Below, in pieces: positions 59,203-64,000 of a DNA stretch of 64,000 nucleotides. Made by a program: the position numbers and the translations under genes. A model generated the notes under the pieces. That model was given only the letters and a program-made list of their open reading frames with translations, was not told the origin of the DNA and did not search any database. Source of the DNA: Kutzneria sp. CA-103260 (GTDB lineage Bacteria > Actinomycetota > Actinomycetes > Mycobacteriales > Pseudonocardiaceae); the NCBI RefSeq assembly GCF_018263855.1, contig NZ_CP073318.1:2790001-2854000 (forward strand), in the 5' to 3' direction. Each line of letters starts with the position of its first letter. Position 1 is the first letter of the stretch.

Positions 59203-60393
59203 CTAGCCGAACAGGTTCAGGTTCACCGCGTTGGCGATGGCCTGGAGGCCGGCCTCATTGGGGTGCAGATGGTCGCCGGCGTCGTAGGCCGGCAGGTACC
59301 GCGTCGGATGGGCCGGGTCGTGGGTAGCGGCGTCCTGGTCGACCACACCGTCGCAGCCGCTGCCGCCGCCGCGCACGAAGGCGTTGAAGGCTTCCCGGGC
59401 CGTTTCGCCCTGCTGCGTCCAGTAACCCGCCCCCTCATACGGCGTCAGCGTCGAGCACAGGAACTTCAGGCCCTGCGCGTGCGCCCGCGACACCAGCTGC
59501 TTGGCCCCGGCGACGAGCTGGTCGGCCGAGGGCGGCGGGCTGGTCGAGCCAAGGTCGTTGATCGGGTCATCGGAGAAGATCACCCACCGTGCTCCCGGCT
59601 GGGCCAGCACATCCCGCCCGAAGCGGTTGAGAGCACTGGGCCCGGCCCCGTCGACTAGCAGCCGGTTGCCGCTGATGCCCTGGTTGAGCACGCCGACCGC
59701 CCGCCCGGCGTTGGCCAGCCGCACAGCCAGGTCGTTGGGCCAGCGGCGGTTGTCATCGGTCCCGGACGCGACGCCGTCGGTGATCGACGCGCCCAGCGTC
59801 ACCACCGCGCCCTGCCCGCCCTGCACGTCAAGATTGCTCAGGAAGTAATAGCTGCCAACGTTCTGTGCCCCCGGCAGGCTGGCGTTGCCGCTGACATCGC
59901 CGGCCGCCACGTAGTTGGTGGCGTTGCCCTGCTGGTGAAAGGTCGACCCGCCGGCGCCCTGAGGCAGGTACATGCTCACGGCCACGTCCGACATCGCCGG
60001 CACCGTGAACCCGACGGCATCGCTGATCGCCAGCCCGCCGGCCGGGATCGTCGTCGTCGACTGCCCGCCGAAGGTCACCGCGTGATCGTTCCCGACCGTC
60101 GAACCCGAAGTCCGTTGCGCCACATGGACATCGGAGATCACCAACGGTGCCGAGCCGAAGGCGTTGGACACCTCGACCCGGGCCGCCGGGCCGCCGATGC
60201 TCGTGTGCACGATCTGGCGCAGGGTCTGCTGGCCGAACGACTGTCCGCCGGCCTGCGGGGACACTGACCACGTTCCGGTCCATGCCGCGGCTCTGACGTC
60301 GGAGGCTTGGACGGTCGGCGCTGAGATGACTGTTCCGGCCAGCACCAGGGCGAACGCGGCCCCGAGCCCGGCTCGTCGGCAGGGAGATGTCAT
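59203..60393 (-). CDS. secreted SGNH/GDSL-family hydrolase
   Basis: This 396-residue protein has a signal peptide (AGLGAAFALVLAGTVISAP). Residues 35-185 form a beta-rich N-terminal domain typical of actinobacterial GDSL proteins (WTGTWSVSPQ, LRQIVHTSIGG, VRVEVSNAFG-like strands). The hydrolase domain has block I TLGASITDG with the nucleophilic Ser but Ala in place of the usual Asp of GDS, block II GISGNRLL, block III DDPINDLG and block V DHLHPNEAG with the catalytic Asp and His. It probably removes acyl groups from polysaccharide or lipid esters outside the cell. It is a single gene ending at a hairpin. Confidence 0.9.
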   Translation of the reverse strand: MTSPCRRAGLGAAFALVLAGTVISAPTVQASDVRAAAWTGTWSVSPQAGGQSFGQQTLRQIVHTSIGGPAARVEVSNAFGSAPLVISDVHVAQRTSGSTVGNDHAVTFGGQSTTTIPAGGLAISDAVGFTVPAMSDVAVSMYLPQGAGGSTFHQQGNATNYVAAGDVSGNASLPGAQNVGSYYFLSNLDVQGGQGAVVTLGASITDGVASGTDDNRRWPNDLAVRLANAGRAVGVLNQGISGNRLLVDGAGPSALNRFGRDVLAQPGARWVIFSDDPINDLGSTSPPPSADQLVAGAKQLVSRAHAQGLKFLCSTLTPYEGAGYWTQQGETAREAFNAFVRGGGSGCDGVVDQDAATHDPAHPTRYLPAYDAGDHLHPNEAGLQAIANAVNLNLFG

Positions 60394-60555
60394 AACCAGT
60401 CCTCGACGGTGAGGTGGTCGGTGCAGGGACCGCCCACGGTACGAGGAACGCCCACATCCCGCAATACATTGATGTCATGAAGAAAAATACCGACAACGGC
60501 GCGGAAACGTTGGATGAGGCTGCTCGGCCGGATGGCTCAGGATACCGTCGGCGCC

Positions 60556-60918
60556 GTGCTGCACATGCTGCTGATCTACAACTGCGAGCGGCCGGAACCG
60601 GACGACCCGGCCTTCCCCGAGGCGCTGGCCAGGGTGAACGCGTTCGCCGAGGAATGCCGCCGGCGCGGGGTGTTCGTGTCCGGGCATCCGCTGCTGGGCG
60701 AGGACACGGCCAGCACGGTCAGCGTCCGGGACGGGAAGGCGTTGGTCACCGACGGCCCGTTCGCCGAGACCCACGAGCACCTGGGCGGTGTCTACGTGCT
60801 CGACTGTGACCGGGACGAGGCGTTGGAGCTGGCGGCGCTGTGCCCGCTGGCCGCGGTCGGGTCGATCGAGGTGCGGCCGGTCGCCGGGGTGCCCGGTCTG
60901 GACCACCGTTCATCGTGA
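60556..60918 (+). CDS. YCII-related (DGPF) protein paired with a sigma factor
   Basis: About 120 residues start from GTG 60556, chosen because VLHMLLIYN aligns with the usual MKYMLLIY opening; earlier ATGs at 60514 and 60535 are possible. TDGPFAETHEHLGGVYVLD is the DGPF hallmark, and RDGKALVTDG precedes it. It overlaps the sigma factor gene by GTGA. DGPF proteins are genetically linked to ECF42 sigma factors in actinomycetes and probably act in the same signalling unit, but their biochemical role is not known. Confidence 0.87.
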   Translation: MLHMLLIYNCERPEPDDPAFPEALARVNAFAEECRRRGVFVSGHPLLGEDTASTVSVRDGKALVTDGPFAETHEHLGGVYVLDCDRDEALELAALCPLAAVGSIEVRPVAGVPGLDHRSS

Positions 60919-62114
60919 CGGCAGGAGCGGTCCTGCACGAGGTCTACCAACGGGACCGGGCCCGGATGCTGGCCGCCCTGATCCGCGCGCTCGGCGACTT
61001 CGAACTGGCCGAGGACGCGCTCCAGGACGCGTGTGCCCTGGCGCTGGCCAAATGGGGCGACCCGCCCCCGGACGACCCGGTGGCCTGGCTGCTGACCGCG
61101 GCCCGCAACAGCGCGATCGACCGGCTGCGGCGAGCCCGAGTGGGCCGGGAGAAGCTGGCCGGCCTCGGCCCGCCGGAGACGGTGACCGTGATGACGGAGC
61201 CCGGCCTGCTCGCCGTGGGCGACGAGCGGCTGAGCCTGGTCTTCGCCTGCTGCCATCCGGCCCTGGCCGAGGACGCGCGGGTCGCCCTCACACTCCAGGC
61301 GGTTGTCGGGCTGACTGCCGGGCAGATCGCCCGGATGTTCCTGGTCGGCGAGTCGACCCTGGCCCAGCGCCTGGTGCGGGCCAAGCGAAAGATCCGCGAC
61401 GCCGGCATCCGCCTGCGCGTGCCGGCTGAGGACGTGCTGCCCGAGCGGCTGTCCGGCGTGCTCGCCGTGACGTATCTGATCTTCACCCAGGGCTACACCG
61501 CCGGCGCCGAACCGCTGCGGCGGGAGGCGATCCGGCTCGGCAAGCTCGTCGCTGCCCTGCTGCCCGACCAGCCCGAGGCGCTGGGGCTGGTCGCCTTGCT
61601 GCTGCTGCACGATTCCCGCAGCGCGGCCCGGTTCGACCCTGACGGCGACACGGTGCTGTTGGCCGACCAGGACCGTTCTCGTTGGGACGCCGTCGAAATC
61701 GCCGATGCCGTCGTGCTGCTGGATCGGGCCCTGAGCCTCGGCCGGCCGGGCCGCTACCAGCTCCAGGCCGCGATCGCCGCCCTGCACGCCCAGGCGCCCT
61801 CGGCTGAGCGCACGGACTGGCCCGGCATCGCGGGCCTCTACGGTCAGCTGCTCGCCGTCGACCCGTCGCCGGTGGTGGCACTCAACCACGCCGTCGCGGT
61901 GGCGATGGCCACCACTCCTGGCGAAGGACTGGCGCTGATCGACCGGATCACCGGCCTCGACCGCTACCACCTGATGCACGCCGCCCGCGCGGATCTACTG
62001 CGTCGCTTGGATCGCCCGACGGAGGCGGCCACCGCGTACCGCCGCGCGCACGAACTCGCCGTCAGCCCGGCCGACCGGCGATTCCTCGCCGGTCGGCTGC
62101 GCGAGCTCGGCTGA
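60915..62114 (+). CDS. ECF42-type RNA polymerase sigma factor with a long helical C-terminus
   Basis: This 399-residue protein starts at GTG 60915. Sigma region 2 lies in about 8-80 (LIRALGDFELAEDALQDACA, PVAWLLTAARNSAIDRLR) and region 4 in about 130-180 (LTLQAVVGLTAGQIARMFLV, GESTLAQRLVRAKRKIRDA). Residues 190-399 form a TPR-like helical extension including YLIFTQGYTA and LNHAVAVAMATTPGEGLALI. This is the ECF42/DUF6596 group, where the extension is needed for activity. No anti-sigma gene is adjacent; the coupled DGPF gene is its known genetic partner. Confidence 0.92.
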   Translation: MTAGAVLHEVYQRDRARMLAALIRALGDFELAEDALQDACALALAKWGDPPPDDPVAWLLTAARNSAIDRLRRARVGREKLAGLGPPETVTVMTEPGLLAVGDERLSLVFACCHPALAEDARVALTLQAVVGLTAGQIARMFLVGESTLAQRLVRAKRKIRDAGIRLRVPAEDVLPERLSGVLAVTYLIFTQGYTAGAEPLRREAIRLGKLVAALLPDQPEALGLVALLLLHDSRSAARFDPDGDTVLLADQDRSRWDAVEIADAVVLLDRALSLGRPGRYQLQAAIAALHAQAPSAERTDWPGIAGLYGQLLAVDPSPVVALNHAVAVAMATTPGEGLALIDRITGLDRYHLMHAARADLLRRLDRPTEAATAYRRAHELAVSPADRRFLAGRLRELG

Positions 62115-62118
62115 CCGC

Positions 62119-62673
62119 TCAGGCCTTGCGGCCGAGGAACGCCAGCAGACGCGTCTGCTCGTCGGCGTCGTCCGGCGGGGTCAGCTCCGGTCCGAAGAAC
62201 CCCGGCCGGCGCATGATGTTCTGCCGTGACCAGTCGAACGACGCCGACACCAGCTCCGGATCGAGCGTCAGCCGGCCGATGTCCCAGCTGTGCACGGTGG
62301 TGTCGGTGATCAGCAGGCGCACGATCGCGATCAGCGGCACCTCGCCCATGCCGGGGATCGGTGTCGGTCGGGTCAGGGCTTCCGCGGTGAGCACGTCCGT
62401 CGCGTCGGCACGCGCCTCCCGCCATGCCGCCAGCGGATCGGCGTCGGCCAGCACCGCGGCGGGGTGCGGCGTCCCCGGGCCGCCAGGCTGGTCGTAGTCC
62501 TCGCCGGTCGCCCACGCCCGCAGCTGGCGCTGCGCCCAGGTCACGTGCCCGGCGACATCCCGAACCGACCAGCCCGCGCAGGGCGACGGGGTGTCCCAGC
62601 GGTCCGGCTCGACGTCGGCGACCGCCGCGTCGAACCCGTCCTGGGCCTGTCCGTACAGCTTCAACACGTCCAT
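62119..62673 (-). CDS. DinB-like mycothiol-dependent maleylpyruvate isomerase family (TIGR03086-type) protein
   Basis: This protein has 184 residues from ATG 62673. SPCAGWSVRDVAGHVTWAQRQL holds the first His, and TVHSWDIGRLTL the later His, of the metal site in the DinB/mycothiol maleylpyruvate isomerase fold. Many actinobacterial paralogues bind a metal and perhaps mycothiol without a defined reaction. It is convergent with the sigma factor gene, ending 4 bp from it. Confidence 0.85.
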   Translation of the reverse strand: MDVLKLYGQAQDGFDAAVADVEPDRWDTPSPCAGWSVRDVAGHVTWAQRQLRAWATGEDYDQPGGPGTPHPAAVLADADPLAAWREARADATDVLTAEALTRPTPIPGMGEVPLIAIVRLLITDTTVHSWDIGRLTLDPELVSASFDWSRQNIMRRPGFFGPELTPPDDADEQTRLLAFLGRKA

Positions 62674-62781
62674 CCTCGATGCCTTTCTGGAGACGACTGC
62701 CCCAAGGACGAACGGCGGCCCACGAACTCGACAGCCGGTTTCCGCCAGCTTCGGCGGGGGCGCGGCGGGCAGGCTCGAAGC

Positions 62782-63495
62782 GTGACCAAGTACCTCAAGC
62801 GGGTCGCCGGGGCCGACTGGGCCGCGGTGGCGGCCGAACTCGACGACTACGGCTGCGCGCTGCTGCCACAGCTGCTCACGCCGGCCGAGTGCGCCAAGAT
62901 CGTCGCGTTGTGGGACCGCACGGAGCGCTTCCGGGCCACGGTGAACCTGCGGCGGCATCGGTTCGGCGACAACGGCGACTACCGGTACTTCGCGGAGGCG
63001 TTCCCCGAGGCCGTGCACGACCTGCGGCAGGCGCTGTATCCGCGGCTGCTGCCCATCGCCCGCGACTGGCACGCCCGGCTTGGACGGGAGGCGGAATGGC
63101 CGGAGACGTTGGACGAGTGGCTGAAGATATGCCATGCCGCCGGGCAGACCCGACCGACGCCCATCCTGCTGCGCTACGAGGTCGGCGGTTGGAACGCCCT
63201 GCACCGGGACCTGTACGGGGGCAAGGTGTTCCCGCTCCAGGTCGTGATCAATCTGAACGAGCCCGGCGTCGACCACACCGGCGGCGAGTTCCTGCTGGTG
63301 GAGCAGCGGCCCCGGGCCCAGTCGCGGGGGACCGTGACCCTCATTCCGCAGGGCCACGGCCTGGTCTTCACCACCCGTGACCGCCCGGTCCAAGGCGCGC
63401 GCGGCTGGTCCGCTTCGCCGGTGCGGCACGGGGTTTCGCCGGTCCGCGCCGGCCGGCGGCACACCCTCGGCTTGGTCTTCCACGACGCCACCTGA
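62782..63495 (+). CDS. 2-oxoglutarate/Fe(II)-dependent oxygenase
   Basis: This 237-residue protein starts at GTG 62782. The double-stranded beta-helix core shows LLRYEVGGWNALHRDLYGG with the HxD iron ligands, FPLQVVINLNEPGVDHTGGEF, and VRHGVSPVRAGRRHTLGL with the distal His and the Arg that binds 2-oxoglutarate. The shape resembles prolyl-hydroxylase-like or AlkB-side dioxygenases of about 230 residues. The substrate is unknown. It is divergent from the maleylpyruvate-isomerase-like gene. Confidence 0.88.
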   Translation: MTKYLKRVAGADWAAVAAELDDYGCALLPQLLTPAECAKIVALWDRTERFRATVNLRRHRFGDNGDYRYFAEAFPEAVHDLRQALYPRLLPIARDWHARLGREAEWPETLDEWLKICHAAGQTRPTPILLRYEVGGWNALHRDLYGGKVFPLQVVINLNEPGVDHTGGEFLLVEQRPRAQSRGTVTLIPQGHGLVFTTRDRPVQGARGWSASPVRHGVSPVRAGRRHTLGLVFHDAT

Positions 63496-63515
63496 CGCCA
63501 CTCACCCGCCGGGGA

Positions 63516-63570
63516 TGCCACGTGTGCTTCCCATTTGGCGCCTGGACGCAAGTGGGAAGCGCACGTGGCA
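63516..63570. terminator. 18-bp hairpin between convergent genes
   Basis: Arms 63516-63533 and 63553-63570 pair over 18 bases with one mismatch and a 19-base loop. It lies 20 bp after the oxygenase stop and 15 bp from the stop of the convergent DsbA-like gene, fitting a bidirectional terminator. The style matches the hairpin at 16414-16495. Confidence 0.75.
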
Positions 63571-63585
63571 ACAGGGGAGGGGTGC

Positions 63586-64000
63586 TCAGCTGGCGGCGGC
63601 GAGGACCTTGTCCAGCCAGTTCGGGTCGGCCACGCTCACGGCCTTGCCGCCGGCGGCGATGGTCGGGGTGCCGAAGCCCTTGGAGCCGTCCTGGTTCTGC
63701 TGCCACAGGTTCTGGTCCTGCTCGGCGGTGGTGAGGTTCTGTTGGATCTGCTTGCCGTACGTGTTGTTCCGCACCAGGTCGTCGAACTGCGCGCCGGTGA
63801 CGCCGAGGCGGTGGGCCAGGTCGGACAGCTGGTCCTGGGTCCAGCCGGGCCCGCGCTCCTTGGGCTGCTTCTGGTACAGGCTCAGGTGGTAGTCCAGGAA
63901 CTTGTGTCGGGCGCGACGGTGGCGACGGCCAGCGCGGTGTTGGCCGAGATCATGGAGTAGCCGGGCGGCACCGAGCTGGCGTCGAGCAGGTTGAGCAGGT
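63586..64000 (-). pseudogene. DsbA/thioredoxin-fold protein, frameshifted and cut by the window edge
   Basis: The C-terminal part reads FLDYHLSLYQKQPKE, GWTQDQLSDLAHRLGV, GFGTPTIAAGGKAV (the cis-Pro loop Thr-Pro) and a stop at 63586, as in DsbA-type disulfide oxidoreductases of actinomycetes. The part nearer the edge (LLNLLDASSVPPGYSMISAN, ALAVATVAPD) fits the same family but is in another frame. The break is near 63904-63907, where GACACAAG stands instead of an expected GACAAG. Either the gene is inactivated by a 2-bp gain or the sequence has an error. The CxxC motif would lie beyond the window. Confidence 0.72.

Noticed and set aside
1..64000. tRNA, rRNA, CRISPR array, insertion sequence or phage attachment site
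   Set aside because: I looked for tRNA-like CCA-ended cloverleafs, regularly spaced repeats, transposase motifs and terminal inverted repeats flanking genes and found none. The inverted repeats present are intergenic hairpins without coding content between them.

Overview
The window comes from a high-GC actinomycete, most likely of the Pseudonocardiales (Kutzneria/Amycolatopsis/Saccharothrix type). This placement is an inference from the very GC-rich codon use, frequent GTG starts, 4-bp stop/start overlaps, SARP regulators, an ECF42-type sigma factor and many secreted hydrolases. I saw no rRNA, tRNA, CRISPR array, insertion sequence or phage gene.

Positions 1-12589 are the edge of a biosynthetic gene cluster. 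A leftward operon of four translationally coupled genes encodes an adenylation-condensation protein with no carrier domain, a sugar-isomerase-like TIM barrel, a protein with a collapsed adenylation domain followed by PCP-C-PCP, and a ketosynthase-ACP protein whose acyltransferase region has shrunk. This last gene runs off the left edge. Facing it is one uninterrupted 1218-codon frame joining a SARP/NB-ARC regulator to a cobalamin-binding radical SAM enzyme. The domain layout, the missing parts and the fusion make this the most unusual part of the window.

Positions 12603-31960 are mixed. They hold two SDRs (one with Asn in place of the catalytic Lys), an Fpg/Nei DNA glycosylase lacking half of its zinc cysteines, a secreted glucose/sorbosone dehydrogenase-like lipoprotein, a sugar-porter MFS protein and a GT39-type membrane glycosyltransferase. 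They continue with a GMC oxidoreductase/aldehyde dehydrogenase pair, a beta-helix protein with tandem Asn-rich motifs, two TetR regulators with divergent partners, an AfsR-like SARP and an IclR regulator.

Positions 32055-41465 look catabolic. A benzoylformate-decarboxylase-like enzyme lies next to a tight six-gene leftward operon: flavin monooxygenase, aldehyde dehydrogenase, class III extradiol dioxygenase, acetoacetate-decarboxylase-family protein, a second aldehyde dehydrogenase and a PuuD-like glutamine amidotransferase. The operon is divergent from a MarR regulator that has two matching palindromes in the shared promoter. Together they could hydroxylate an aromatic ring, cleave it and oxidise the product, with a possible gamma-glutamyl step.

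Positions 41474-64000 hold a GT2/UDP-GlcNAc 2-epimerase pair, an Lrp-type regulator with a flavoprotein, a TetR-SDR-flavoprotein module and a three-gene operon of secreted GH18-like and GH16 hydrolases. They also hold a LysR/pyruvate-oxidase pair, an MFS remnant, small double-psi-barrel-like secreted proteins, a GDSL-type hydrolase, a YCII/ECF42 pair, a mycothiol-isomerase-like protein, a 2OG-Fe(II) oxygenase and a frameshifted DsbA-like gene at the right edge. Convergent gene pairs are often separated by long, nearly perfect hairpins.
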